The position numbers and the translations under genes were made by a program. 64,000 nucleotides of DNA from contig NZ_SCNN01000007.1 in assembly GCF_005503535.1 (NCBI RefSeq), forward strand, positions 124,001 to 188,000, in the 5' to 3' direction. The stretch comes from Mesorhizobium comanense (GTDB taxonomy: Bacteria > Pseudomonadota > Alphaproteobacteria > Rhizobiales > Rhizobiaceae). This document shows positions 35,871-44,487 of the stretch, in pieces. Under the pieces are notes generated by a model, which searched no databases, was not told the origin of the DNA, and saw only the letters and a program-made list of their open reading frames with translations. Within the stretch, counting starts at the first letter, position 1. Each line of letters begins with the position of its first letter.

Positions 35871-35885
35871 ATAGGTATTGGCTAT
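35871..35885 (+). promoter_or_regulatory. OxyR-type half-operator ATAG-N7-CTAT
   Basis: The element is ATAG, seven bases, CTAT: an exact OxyR consensus half-site, 19 bases before the ATG of the OxyR-like gene. A degenerate second half-site (ATGG, N7, CCAT) follows at the start codon. It implies autoregulation and makes the upstream ATG (35878), which lies inside it, an unlikely start. Confidence 0.65.
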
Positions 35886-35904
35886 CGCGTTATGGAGTCT
35901 TCCC

Positions 35905-36807
35905 ATGCCAACGTTGCGCCAGCTGGAATATCTCATTGCCGTGGCTGACCTTCAGAATTTCGGACGCGCGGCCGATGCCTGCCACGTCTCCCAACCCACG
36001 CTCAGCCAGCAGCTGCGCGCGCTGGAGGATCGGCTCGGAGTCGCCCTGATCGAACGAAGAACCTCGGGCGCGGAGTTGACGCCGATCGGACGCGAGATCA
36101 CCGCGCGGGCTCGACGTTTGGTGATTGAGGTGCAGGACATTCGCGACCTCGCGCGGCGGGCCGGCGAGCGTCTCGTGGGCACACTCCGCTTCGGAGTGAC
36201 GCCCACCCTGGGTCCCTATTTGATGCCGCCCATCGTCGCCGCGCTTCACCGCGAGCAGCCCGATCTCAGGCTTCATATCAGGGAGGGCATTCCGGAAGAG
36301 CAGGCACTCGCGCTTTCGCGAGGCGCGCTCGACATGCTGCTCGGGCCGCTGCCGATCGAGGGCGGTGACCTTGAAGTCCAGCCCTTGTTTCGCGAGCGAT
36401 TGTTCCTCGTCGCACCTCCCGACCATCCGCTCGCCATGCGCCCCGAACTTTGCATCGAGGATTTGAAAGGCGCCCAGGTTCTCAGCCTCGGCAGGTCCCA
36501 CCATCTGCATCGCCAAGTGGCCGATATCTGCGCCGAACTCGGCATGGAACTGCTACGCGACTATGAGGGCACAAGCCTCGATAGCGTTCATCAAATGGCC
36601 AGCTCAGGAGTGGGGCTTGCGGTCCTCCCGGAGCTTTACATCGGCTCAGATGTCGGAGGCCGAGCGGGCATCGACGTGCTGGAGCCTCTGGGATGGAAAT
36701 TCACGCGCAGCATCGCTGCGGCGTGGCGATCCAGTGCTGCTTACGGGGATGCCTATCGGGCGATTGCTGAACGGATTCAGGAAGAGGCCCGCACCCAGAT
36801 CGGGTGA
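35905..36807 (+). CDS. OxyR-like LysR regulator lacking the peroxidatic cysteine
   Basis: The ATG at 35905 has a GGAG site; the product is 300 aa. It follows OxyR closely: MPTLRQLEYLIAVADLQNFG, the HTH ACHVSQPTLSQQLRALEDRLG, GVTPTLGPYLMPPIV, EEQALALSRGALDMLLGPLP and LFLVAPPDHPLA. At the redox site, where OxyR has GHCLRDQ, this protein has SHHLHRQ, so Cys199 is His200 while the resolving cysteine is kept (Cys209). Hydrogen peroxide sensing by disulfide formation is therefore not expected. The orthodox oxyR at 57052 keeps both. Confidence 0.88.
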   Translation: MPTLRQLEYLIAVADLQNFGRAADACHVSQPTLSQQLRALEDRLGVALIERRTSGAELTPIGREITARARRLVIEVQDIRDLARRAGERLVGTLRFGVTPTLGPYLMPPIVAALHREQPDLRLHIREGIPEEQALALSRGALDMLLGPLPIEGGDLEVQPLFRERLFLVAPPDHPLAMRPELCIEDLKGAQVLSLGRSHHLHRQVADICAELGMELLRDYEGTSLDSVHQMASSGVGLAVLPELYIGSDVGGRAGIDVLEPLGWKFTRSIAAAWRSSAAYGDAYRAIAERIQEEARTQIG

Positions 36808-37048
36808 AACGCTTACCGACCGCAGGCGGTAGCGATAGCCTGTTGCTATTGCTCCGCGGGCGAAATCCGATTGGCGGTCAATCGCGCATAAGCCTAGATC
36901 GGTTTTCGCGGACCGGGCCCCTCTGGCGGCTGTCCTCCCTGACAACCGCGATGTCGGACCGCTTCGGGCCAGCTCAATGCAGTTCACGCCCCCTGTTGCT
37001 GCATTGTGGTTGGCCCGATCGATCAAATCATCGATTGGAGGAAAGGCT

Positions 37049-37228
37049 ATGAACGCACTCAATTACCGACTGCTCCTGGTCCACAGCAAGCTGGACGCCG
37101 AGGTGCGTCGGGAGCACAAGCGGCGCTTCCCGGACGCGTTGCGGCTGTTGCGGCTGAAGAAGCTCAGGCTCGCAATCAAGGATCGCATGTACCGGCTCGC
37201 GTTCGTCCGCCAAACTGGGGCGGCATGA
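37049..37228 (+). CDS. YdcH-like small protein (DUF465)
   Basis: The product has 59 aa: MNALNYRLLLVHSKLDAEVR, then EHKRRFPDALRLLRLKKLRLAIKDRMYRL (in two parts), the heptad-rich DUF465 pattern. A strong GGAGGAAA site lies before the ATG, which decides the start over an upstream one at 36977. Function is unknown. It is followed after three bases by the zinc-ribbon gene. Confidence 0.88.
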   Translation: MNALNYRLLLVHSKLDAEVRREHKRRFPDALRLLRLKKLRLAIKDRMYRLAFVRQTGAA

Positions 37229-37231
37229 GCC

Positions 37232-37525
37232 ATGCGAACCGCAGAAACAGTCGCCGCGATGCCCTGTCCGATCTGCAAGACGGGGCTGACTTTATCCGAT
37301 CGCCAAGGCGTCGAGATCGACTTTTGCCCCACTTGTCGCGGTGTGTGGCTGGACCGTGGAGAGCTGGACAAGGTCATCGAACGCAGCATCGAAGATGCGG
37401 CGCCGGCCCGCCGCGAAGCCGGCCCCTCGGGCCGGGGCTACAGATCCGGTGGATATGACAACGATGACAGCCGCTATCGCCACGGCAAGCGGAAGAAGTC
37501 GTTCCTGTCGGAGCTGTTCGACTGA
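37232..37525 (+). CDS. TFIIB-type zinc-ribbon protein
   Basis: The product has 97 aa (an alternative start at 37259 begins directly at MPCPIC). The zinc knuckles are CPIC and CPTC with CRGVWLDRGELDKVIERS, the Pfam zf-TFIIB layout. A basic, low-complexity tail ends KKSFLSELFD. Function is unknown; similar proteins occur beside stress genes. Confidence 0.88.
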   Translation: MRTAETVAAMPCPICKTGLTLSDRQGVEIDFCPTCRGVWLDRGELDKVIERSIEDAAPARREAGPSGRGYRSGGYDNDDSRYRHGKRKKSFLSELFD

Positions 37526-37736
37526 AGGGAGCAGCCGCTTGCGTCAAGCAGGCGGCGTCTCTCCTTCCGCGGCCCTGTATCGACGCCGCAACGCCTAAAG
37601 CGGCGACCTCGATATCGCATCCCTCATCATGGTCGATCTCCGCAGCTCATGCACAATCACCGCGGAGCTTGCTCCTAACCCAGAGCCGCGTGACGCGGTC
37701 AATGTGAAGCAGCCGATCAATTGAGGAGATAAGAGA

Positions 37737-38582
37737 ATGGCTTTCAAGGATGTCCTGCTCCAGTTGAGCAGCTACCCCGAACCGACCCCGGTTGCCGCGA
37801 TCGAGCAAGCGATCGGTTTCGCTGAAGCGCTGGGTGCTCACATCTCGGCGCTGACTTGCAAAATAGAGATTCCGAACGCTGGCAACGCACTTGCGAATGC
37901 ACTGCTTAACATCCCCGGCATGATTGCGGCCGAGCGTCAGAAGAGTGTGGCGAATACCCAAAATCTGATCAGCGTGTTCGAAAGCATGGCGACGCAGCGT
38001 GGCGTTGCACACGACCAGATCCTCGGGTCGTGCCCGAGCTCGCAGCTCGCGACCATCGTGACTGAACACGCCAGGATGCACGACGTCGTGATGATCCCGA
38101 TCGGCGAGCAGGCTCTTCAGCGATATGTCGCCGAGTGTGTGATATTCGGCTCCGGACGACCGACGATTGTCTTCCCGGAAGTGCCGAAAAGCAGCAATTC
38201 CTTTTCCCTCGACATCGTCGGTGTGGCTTGGGATTTCAGCCGGCCCGCGGCGCGGGCAGTGGCCGATGCCCTACCGATCCTACAGCGCGCCAAGACCATA
38301 CGGGTGGTGACGATCACACAGGAGAAGACGATCGATACGAGGCACTCAGGCGAGGATTTGGCGAAGTATCTCGCCTGGCATGGCATCGAGGTTGTCCTGG
38401 AGGAGGAAGGCGCCGCGGGCCGCACGATCGGACAGGCTCTAGAGGAATATGCAACCGCGCACGACCTCGACCTGCTCGTAATGGGAGCCTACGGGCACTC
38501 ACGGATGCACGACTTCATCCTGGGCGGCGCGACAAAGACCATCGTCGCCAACCCGCCGCTGCCAGTCCTCCTCTCACATTGA
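37737..38582 (+). CDS. Universal stress protein, UspA family
   Basis: The product has 281 aa, about twice the single-domain length. The first half is a degenerate Usp domain (AFKDVLLQLSSYPEPTPVAA). The second half has the nucleotide motif LVMGAYGHSRMHDFILGGATKTI near the end, which marks an ATP-binding Usp. A GAGGAG site precedes the ATG. It lies between the zinc-ribbon gene and terC, in what looks like a stress-linked cluster. Confidence 0.9.
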   Translation: MAFKDVLLQLSSYPEPTPVAAIEQAIGFAEALGAHISALTCKIEIPNAGNALANALLNIPGMIAAERQKSVANTQNLISVFESMATQRGVAHDQILGSCPSSQLATIVTEHARMHDVVMIPIGEQALQRYVAECVIFGSGRPTIVFPEVPKSSNSFSLDIVGVAWDFSRPAARAVADALPILQRAKTIRVVTITQEKTIDTRHSGEDLAKYLAWHGIEVVLEEEGAAGRTIGQALEEYATAHDLDLLVMGAYGHSRMHDFILGGATKTIVANPPLPVLLSH

Positions 38583-38709
38583 GATGCTGCGTCCACGGCT
38601 GCGCAACGGCGAGAACCAGGACGACACCACCACGAGCCCATGGACGCAATGGGGAGCCTGTAACGCATTCGACGGGTACTCCCAAACACCCGAAAAGTAA
38701 GGATTACCG

Positions 38710-39771
38710 ATGGAACTGCTCGCCGAATTTCTGACCAGCGATTTCCTTGGGAAGTCTGCTTGGCTCTGGTTCGCGTTTCTCGGCGTGGTCGGCGCGCTGC
38801 TCGCCTTCGACCTCGGAATACTCCACAAGCAGGACAAAGAGCTCGGTGTCGGCGAGAGCTTGATCTTGTCCGCGTTCTACATCGCGATCGCGCTGGTGTT
38901 CGGCACCTGGGTGTGGTGGTCCATGGGCCCGACCTCGGGCATGGAGTATTTCACGGGCTATGCCCTCGAGAAGGCGCTTTCGATCGACAACGTCTTCGTA
39001 ATCTCGCTCATCTTCGGCTACTTCGCCATTCCCGCCAAATACCAGTACCGGGCGCTGCTCTGGGGTATCCTCGCGGTGCTGGTCTTGCGCGGCATTATGA
39101 TCGGGCTCGGCGCGGCGCTCGTGCAGCAGTACGAGTGGGTGCTCTACATCTTCGGCGCCTTCCTGATCGCCACGGGGATCAAGATGCTCGTCATGGGAGA
39201 GAGCGAGCAGGACGTGTCGAAGAATCCGATCGTGCGCTTCCTGTCCAAGCGCATGCGGGTCTCGGCCGAGTTGCACGGTTCGCACTTCTTCGTCCGCAAG
39301 CTCGACCCTGAGACGGGCAAGCTTGCGCGCTTCGCGACGCCCCTGTTTCTGGCGCTCGTCGTGATCAACATCGCCGATCTCGTGTTCGCGGTCGACTCGG
39401 TGCCGGCGATTTTCGCCATCACGACCGACACCTACATCGTGTTCACGGCCAATATCATGGCGATCCTCGGTCTCCGCGCACTCTATTTCGCCCTCGCCGC
39501 TATGGTGCACCGCTTCGAGTATCTGAAATACGCGCTCGCAATCGTGCTCGTATTCATCGGGGCCAAAATCTTCTGGAATCAGATCGTCGGCAAGGTCGAC
39601 CCCGCGATCTCGCTCGGAGTGACCCTGTCCATCATCGCGGGCGGTGTCATCTTCTCGCTCTGGAAAACCCGTGCGGCCGCGACAGACGAAGCCGCTAGCC
39701 ACGCCCTGACAGCTCCACTCCCGGATTCCATCGGAAAACGGTCCTCCACTCGCCCTGCCGGAGAGGATTGA
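38710..39771 (+). CDS. terC: TerC/Alx-family membrane protein
   Basis: The product has 353 aa with about nine membrane spans. TerC motifs: GALLAFDLGILHK, EYFTGYALEKALSIDNVFV and IADLVFAVDSVPAIFAIT, each carrying the conserved Asp residues. Alx/TerC proteins export manganese or protect against tellurite and alkaline stress. Length and motifs match the Alx branch. Confidence 0.93.
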   Translation: MELLAEFLTSDFLGKSAWLWFAFLGVVGALLAFDLGILHKQDKELGVGESLILSAFYIAIALVFGTWVWWSMGPTSGMEYFTGYALEKALSIDNVFVISLIFGYFAIPAKYQYRALLWGILAVLVLRGIMIGLGAALVQQYEWVLYIFGAFLIATGIKMLVMGESEQDVSKNPIVRFLSKRMRVSAELHGSHFFVRKLDPETGKLARFATPLFLALVVINIADLVFAVDSVPAIFAITTDTYIVFTANIMAILGLRALYFALAAMVHRFEYLKYALAIVLVFIGAKIFWNQIVGKVDPAISLGVTLSIIAGGVIFSLWKTRAAATDEAASHALTAPLPDSIGKRSSTRPAGED

Positions 39772-39774
39772 TGA

Positions 39775-40310
39775 CCAACGGTGCTCCATCTGCTCCCGTC
39801 AGGCACATCACTGCATCCGGGGCTACCTCCGCCAGGTCGCGGGCGAGCGCCTCACCGCGCCGCGCAATGCGACGGTCATTACCGAACCCGAGTGTGCCGG
39901 CGGCCACGAGGCCTTCCCTCCAGATCGACGAGGCACATTCGCCCAGCGTCGTCGAGGAGCATGGGCAGGGCCTCGCCGCAGGCCTAAGGGGCGCAAGCAT
40001 GTCGTTACCCTGCACACCTACGGCAAGGCTCTGGGCTGCTGGAGTACGCTCGCCTGTGCACCCCAGACCTTGCACGACTAACTCGTCATCCGCGCGCGGC
40101 TTTAGCTTCTCGAAAGCCCCCTCACCGCTTATGCCCCGCCTCGTCCTCTCCGCGCTGCAAATCCTGCAGGGCAAGCAGGGCGCTCCGCGCGCTTGCAGGC
40201 GCTGGTCCGGGCGGCAGGTGCCCCCGGGGCGGGGCATTTCAGTGACGCTCCACATCGACGTGGACGACGTGCGTGTGCTAGCCACAGCGAACAGTGTGGT
40301 GTTCCCTTGA
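39775..40310 (+). pseudogene. bioF: Remnant of bioF (8-amino-7-oxononanoate synthase)
   Basis: Short pieces of BioF appear in order in changing frames. LQIDEAHSPSVVEEHGQGLAAGL corresponds to the PLP-enzyme block around DEAHATG. KHVVTLHTYGKALGC holds the PLP lysine region. SFSKAPSPLMPRLVLSALQIL corresponds to the STAPSPL block. SVTLHIDVDDVRVLA is the C-terminal end and stops on TGA at 40308. At least three frameshifts and an internal stop rule out function. The 5' half of the gene is missing after terC. Confidence 0.8.
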
Positions 40311-40927
40311 AGATCGTCGTCACGGGGACAGACACGGGAGTTGGGAAGACTATCTTCGCCGCCGCGCTGACCCGGGCGATCGGCGCGAGCTACTGGAAGC
40401 CGATCCAGTCTGGTCTTGAAGATGAGACCGACAGCGAACTGGTCGCACGCTTGGGTGGGATCCCTGCGGAGCGGATCCTGCCCGAAGCCTATCGACTCAC
40501 GCAGCCACTGTCGCCGCATCGCTCAGCAGAACTCGATGGCGTTGCGATTGATACGCGGCGACTTGTGTTGCCGGAGGTTTCCGGGCCGCTCGTCGCCGAA
40601 GGTGCGGGTGGGCTGCTCGTCCCGGTCACCCGCGGTATCCTGTTCGCCGATTTGTTCCGGGCCTGGGGTATTCCCGTGGTGCTGGTGGCACGCACCACGC
40701 TGGGAACGATCAACCACAGCCTGCTTTCGATCGAGGCGCTACGCGCCCGTCAGATCCCGCTCCTTGGTGTCGCCTTCGTCGGCGATAGCGTGCCGGATAC
40801 CGAGGCGGTGATCCCCCAACTTGGGAAAACCCGTTGCCTGGGCCGGCTGCCGTTGCTGGAACGGCTGGATTCGGCAGCGCTCGCGGCGGCCTTTGCGGAT
40901 GCGTTCCATCTGAAGGACTTTACATGA
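40307..40927 (+). CDS. bioD: Dethiobiotin synthetase
   Basis: Translation starts at TTG 40307, overlapping the TGA of the bioF remnant, and gives 206 aa: KIVVTGTDTGVGKTIFAAALTRA (P-loop in two parts), YWKPIQSG, PLSPHRSAE and LVAEGAGGLLVPVTR. It closes the ureido ring of biotin with ATP and CO2. It appears intact although both neighbours in the pathway are broken. The bioA stub overlaps its stop by ATGA, the standard layout of a bioFDA operon. Confidence 0.93.
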   Translation: MKIVVTGTDTGVGKTIFAAALTRAIGASYWKPIQSGLEDETDSELVARLGGIPAERILPEAYRLTQPLSPHRSAELDGVAIDTRRLVLPEVSGPLVAEGAGGLLVPVTRGILFADLFRAWGIPVVLVARTTLGTINHSLLSIEALRARQIPLLGVAFVGDSVPDTEAVIPQLGKTRCLGRLPLLERLDSAALAAAFADAFHLKDFT

Positions 40928-41069
40928 CCCGTTCGCCTGTCTGGCGTTTTTTCCCACGCGGACTCCGGGAACCCATCCCCTTGTGGGAGGCCCGTCCCAG
41001 CCGCGAGCGAGCCGATCGCGAGGGCACCATCCCCCGCCGTTTCGCCTCCCGCCATCCGCGGCCAAGCCC
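40924..41069 (+). pseudogene. bioA: bioA stub (adenosylmethionine-8-amino-7-oxononanoate aminotransferase)
   Basis: The ATG overlaps the bioD stop. The first codons read MTRSPVWRFFPRGLREPIPL, which matches the opening of BioA (SPVWHPFTQHGL and onwards). After about 20 codons the similarity ends and an unrelated frame stops at 41073, where pyrC begins. Only the 5' end of bioA remains. Confidence 0.6.
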
Positions 41070-42122
41070 ATGACCACGACACGACTGACCATCATCCGCC
41101 CAGACGATTGGCATGTACACCTTCGGGACGAGGCCATGCTGCAGATGGCGCTGCCCTGGACGGCACGCACGTTCGGACGCGCCATCGTCATGCCGAACCT
41201 CGATCCGCCGGTGACGACGGCCGCCCAGGCGGCCGCCTATCGCGATCGGATCCGGCGCGTGTTGCCCGACGGCTCCAGGTTCGAGCCATTGATGACGTGT
41301 TTCCTGACCGATGAGACCGGTCCCGAAGACATCGCAAGAGGCTTCGCTGAAAGGGTGTTAACGGCGGTCAAGATGTATCCGGCGCGCAGCACCACGAATT
41401 CCGCCGCCGGCGTGACAGACTTTCGCCGGGTCTACCGGGTGTTGGAGAGGATGCAGGCCGTCGGCATGCCACTTTTGATCCATGGTGAGGTGGCCGATCA
41501 GGAAACGGACGTTTTCGACAGGGAGAAGGCGTTCATAGACCGGGTGCTTGTCCGGCTGCGAGCCGATTTCCCGGCGCTGCGGATCGTCCTGGAGCACATC
41601 ACGACCGCCGAAGCCGTGGACTATGTGCAGGACGCCGCGGGTCCCATCGGCGCCACCATCACAGCGCACCACCTCATGATCAACCGTAATGCGATGTTCG
41701 CAGGCGGCATCCGGCCGCATATGTACTGTTTGCCCGTGGCCAAGCGGGAGAGTCACCGCCTCGCATTGAGAAAGGCCGCGATCTCCGGCGACCCCCGATT
41801 CTTCCTCGGTACAGATTCGGCGCCGCACCTGATCCAGGACAAGGAATCGGCATGCGGCTGCGCCGGCATCTTCACCGCGCCCCTTGCGCTTGAGCTCTAC
41901 GCCCAGGTTTTCGAGGAGGAACGAGCTCTCGATCGGCTCGCGGCCTTCGCGTCGCTCAACGGCGCGCGGTTTTACGGCCTGCCGCCGAACACCGAGGCAG
42001 TCACGCTCGTGCAATCGCCGTGGCAACCGCCAGAATTGCTGCCGGTCGGTGAGGCCGATCAAGTGCGCGTGTTCTGCCCGGAGGGCAAAGCTCGTTGGCG
42101 CCTGCTCGAACCGGCGGACTGA
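41070..42122 (+). CDS. pyrC: Dihydroorotase, class II (PyrC)
   Basis: The ATG at 41070 (MTTTRLTIIRPDDWHVHLRD) gives 350 aa, the E. coli PyrC length. The zinc site is DWHVHLRD; the carbamylated lysine is in TAVKMYPA; further ligands are LIHGEV, LEHITT and FFLGTDSAPH. It closes carbamoyl-aspartate to dihydroorotate in pyrimidine synthesis. The bioA fragment runs into its start, so this gene probably moved in by the event that deleted bioA. Confidence 0.95.
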   Translation: MTTTRLTIIRPDDWHVHLRDEAMLQMALPWTARTFGRAIVMPNLDPPVTTAAQAAAYRDRIRRVLPDGSRFEPLMTCFLTDETGPEDIARGFAERVLTAVKMYPARSTTNSAAGVTDFRRVYRVLERMQAVGMPLLIHGEVADQETDVFDREKAFIDRVLVRLRADFPALRIVLEHITTAEAVDYVQDAAGPIGATITAHHLMINRNAMFAGGIRPHMYCLPVAKRESHRLALRKAAISGDPRFFLGTDSAPHLIQDKESACGCAGIFTAPLALELYAQVFEEERALDRLAAFASLNGARFYGLPPNTEAVTLVQSPWQPPELLPVGEADQVRVFCPEGKARWRLLEPAD

Positions 42123-42159
42123 AAGAGCTTGATCCCAGTTCAATGCGAGAACCCGATCC

Positions 42160-43881
42160 ATGACACATCACTACGACAAATCCAGACTGCCGAGCCGTCA
42201 CACGACAGTCGGCCCGGAGCGGGCGCCGCATCGGTCGTTCCTCTACGCCATGGGATTGACCGATGCAGAGATCGCACAGCCCTTCGTCGGTGTCGCCACT
42301 TGCTGGAACGAGGCGGCCCCGTGCAACATCACCCTCAGCCGCCAGGCGCAGGCTGTCAAACTGGGCGTCAAGGCGGGTGGCGGCACGCCGCGCGAGTTCA
42401 CCACCATCACAGTGACCGACGGCATCGCCATGGGCCACCAGGGCATGAAGTCGTCGCTGGTGAGCCGCGAGGTGATCGCCGATTCGGTCGAACTCACCAT
42501 GCGCGGCCATTGCTACGACGCGCTGGTAGGCCTTGCCGGGTGCGACAAGTCACTGCCCGGCATGATGATGGCCATGGTCCGCCTCAACGTGCCGAGCGTG
42601 TTCATATACGGCGGTACGATCCTGCCGGGGCGCTTCCGCGGCAAGGACGTCACCGTGCAGGACGTCTATGAAGCGGTGGGAAGCTACCAGGCCGGCCAAA
42701 TCTCCGAGGACGAGCTACACGCTCTCGAATGTGTCGCTTGCCCTTCCGCTGGTTCGTGCGGCGGCCAGTTTACCGCCAACACCATGGCTTGCGTCTCCGA
42801 GGCGCTCGGCCTCGCACTGCCCGGTTCGACCGGTGCGCCGGCGCCCTACGAGAGCCGTGACGCCTTCGCGGAAGCGTCCGGCAAGGCGGTGATGAACCTG
42901 CTTGCTCTCGACCTCAGGCCGCGCGACATCGTCACCCGCAAGGCGCTGGAGAACGCCGCCGCCGTGGTGGCGGCCTCCGGCGGGTCGACCAATGTGGCGC
43001 TGCATCTGCCGGCGATCGCACACGAGGCGGGTATCGACTTCGACCTGCATGCGGTCGCCGAGATTTTCAAGCGCACCCCCTATATCGCCGACCTCAAGCC
43101 TGGAGGGCGCTACCTCGCCAAGGATCTGTTCGAGATCGGCGGCGTGTCGGTGATCCTGAAGGCGCTGCTCGACGGCGGCCACTTGCACGGCGACTGCATC
43201 ACGGTGACAGGCAAGATGATCGCCGAAAACCTGGCCGACGTGGTCTTCCCGACCAACCAGGACATTGTTCGCCCGATCTCCGACCCGATCACCACCAGCG
43301 GCGGCGTAGTCGGTCTGCGCGGCACACTCGCCCCGGAGGGCGCGATCGTCAAAGTGGCCGGCATGACGGACCTCAAGTTCCGCGGGCCGGCCCGGTGCTT
43401 CGACTCCGAGGAAGCGGCTTTCGACGCCGTGCAGAAGCGTGAGTACAAGCCGGGCGAGGTCATTGTCATTCGCTACGAAGGGCCGAAAGGCGGTCCCGGC
43501 ATGCGCGAGATGCTGGCGACCACGGCGGCGATTTACGGCCAGGGCATGGGCGACAAGGTGGCGCTGATCACGGACGGACGCTTCTCCGGCGCCACGCGCG
43601 GCTTCTGCGTTGGCCATGTCGGCCCCGAAGCAGCAGTTGGCGGCCCGATCGCTCTGCTGAAGGACGGAGACATCATCGCCATCGATGCCGAATTGGGCAC
43701 GCTCGATGTCGAGTTCTCGGCCGAGGAATTGGAGGCTCGCCGCAAGGAGTGGCGCCCGCGCCGTCACGATTTCCAGTCGGGGGCACTATGGAAATATGCG
43801 CAAACCGTGGGGCCTGCGGCAATGGGCGCAGTCACCCACCCCGGGGCCGCTGCGGAGACACACACCTACGCCAATGTCTGA
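42160..43881 (+). CDS. ilvD: Dihydroxy-acid dehydratase
   Basis: The product has 573 aa. Iron-sulfur and active-site blocks: TCWNEAAPCN, GCDKSLPGMMMAM, ECVACPSAGSCGGQFTANTM, TDGRFSGATRGFCVGHVGPEA. It dehydrates dihydroxy acids in valine, leucine and isoleucine synthesis. It begins 37 bases after pyrC on the same strand, so the two may be co-transcribed. Probably a second copy in the cell (inference). Confidence 0.95.
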   Translation: MTHHYDKSRLPSRHTTVGPERAPHRSFLYAMGLTDAEIAQPFVGVATCWNEAAPCNITLSRQAQAVKLGVKAGGGTPREFTTITVTDGIAMGHQGMKSSLVSREVIADSVELTMRGHCYDALVGLAGCDKSLPGMMMAMVRLNVPSVFIYGGTILPGRFRGKDVTVQDVYEAVGSYQAGQISEDELHALECVACPSAGSCGGQFTANTMACVSEALGLALPGSTGAPAPYESRDAFAEASGKAVMNLLALDLRPRDIVTRKALENAAAVVAASGGSTNVALHLPAIAHEAGIDFDLHAVAEIFKRTPYIADLKPGGRYLAKDLFEIGGVSVILKALLDGGHLHGDCITVTGKMIAENLADVVFPTNQDIVRPISDPITTSGGVVGLRGTLAPEGAIVKVAGMTDLKFRGPARCFDSEEAAFDAVQKREYKPGEVIVIRYEGPKGGPGMREMLATTAAIYGQGMGDKVALITDGRFSGATRGFCVGHVGPEAAVGGPIALLKDGDIIAIDAELGTLDVEFSAEELEARRKEWRPRRHDFQSGALWKYAQTVGPAAMGAVTHPGAAAETHTYANV

Positions 43882-44423
43882 CTCTCGCAACACATCAATC
43901 GAGTCGATCTTTGATTGGGCCTACCGACAACAGTTCCGCCACGACAACGCAAAGCGATCGAAGAGGCTCGGGCCATGCAAGAATATATTCATGGCAATAC
44001 GTGAGGGAGCTCCGGAAATTAGTCTATAGTCTAGACAGTGGGTTAGTGTGGGTTCGTGTGTGGGTTCGACTAAGGGTCGAGACTTCCGGGTCCTGATCCG
44101 AGCGGATGTATTCCGGCGTCGCACGGTAGAAGGGAGTGCGGTGAAGGGCTCGATCGAGGGTGTCGGGGCGAGCACGGCCTACATCGAGAAGGGGAGCCTG
44201 TGGGAGAATTCAGGCCACGCTTATCAATCAGTCGTAGTGGCTTTGGCGCGCCTCGGATGCTTCCGGCGGCACTCGCAAGCCGACGACTGGAATATCATAG
44301 CGCTCCAGCGGAAACGTAGTTATCAGTTTCATCAACGCTGGGGCGGCGCTTTGTGGGAGCACGATCGGATGCACCTGCGTACGGTATCGTATCGTCGGGT
44401 TAGCGGTCGCAGTCTAGCGTAGG
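43882..44423. other. 540-base gene-free stretch after ilvD
   Basis: No ORF here shows a protein family; the longest (44048-44422) has no homology I can recognise and no ribosome site. The base composition is lower in GC than the flanks near 44000-44060. It looks like scarred DNA beside the IS cluster. Confidence 0.4.
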
Positions 44424-44447
44424 TGGCGCGCCCGACAGGATTCGAAC
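44424..44447 (-). repeat. 24-nt fragment of a tRNA-Arg 3' end
   Basis: Read on the minus strand this is GTTCGAATCCTGTCGGGC followed by GCGCCA. That is a T-loop, T-stem half and acceptor strand with CCA as in rhizobial tRNA-Arg. The rest of the tRNA is absent. Such pieces are typical attachment-site cores of elements that use tRNA genes. Confidence 0.5.
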
Positions 44448-44487
44448 TAGTCGAGCGTTTCCATAATTCGAATCCTATCGCGCGGCC
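44424..44487. repeat. Imperfect inverted repeat including the tRNA fragment
   Basis: The left arm 44424-44446 and right arm 44467-44487 pair over about 20 positions (TTCGAATCCT on both strands, then ATCGCGC against GTCGGGC). The right arm overlaps the last codons of the IS630-type transposase. It may be an IS end or a small snap-back rearrangement. Confidence 0.4.

Noticed and set aside
39781..39987. Short ORF at the bioF remnant as a separate gene
   Set aside because: The same DNA reads as pieces of BioF in neighbouring frames, so the ORF is a by-product.
44048..44422. 124-aa ORF after ilvD
   Set aside because: No ribosome site, no homology I can recognise, and it lies in scarred DNA beside insertion sequences.
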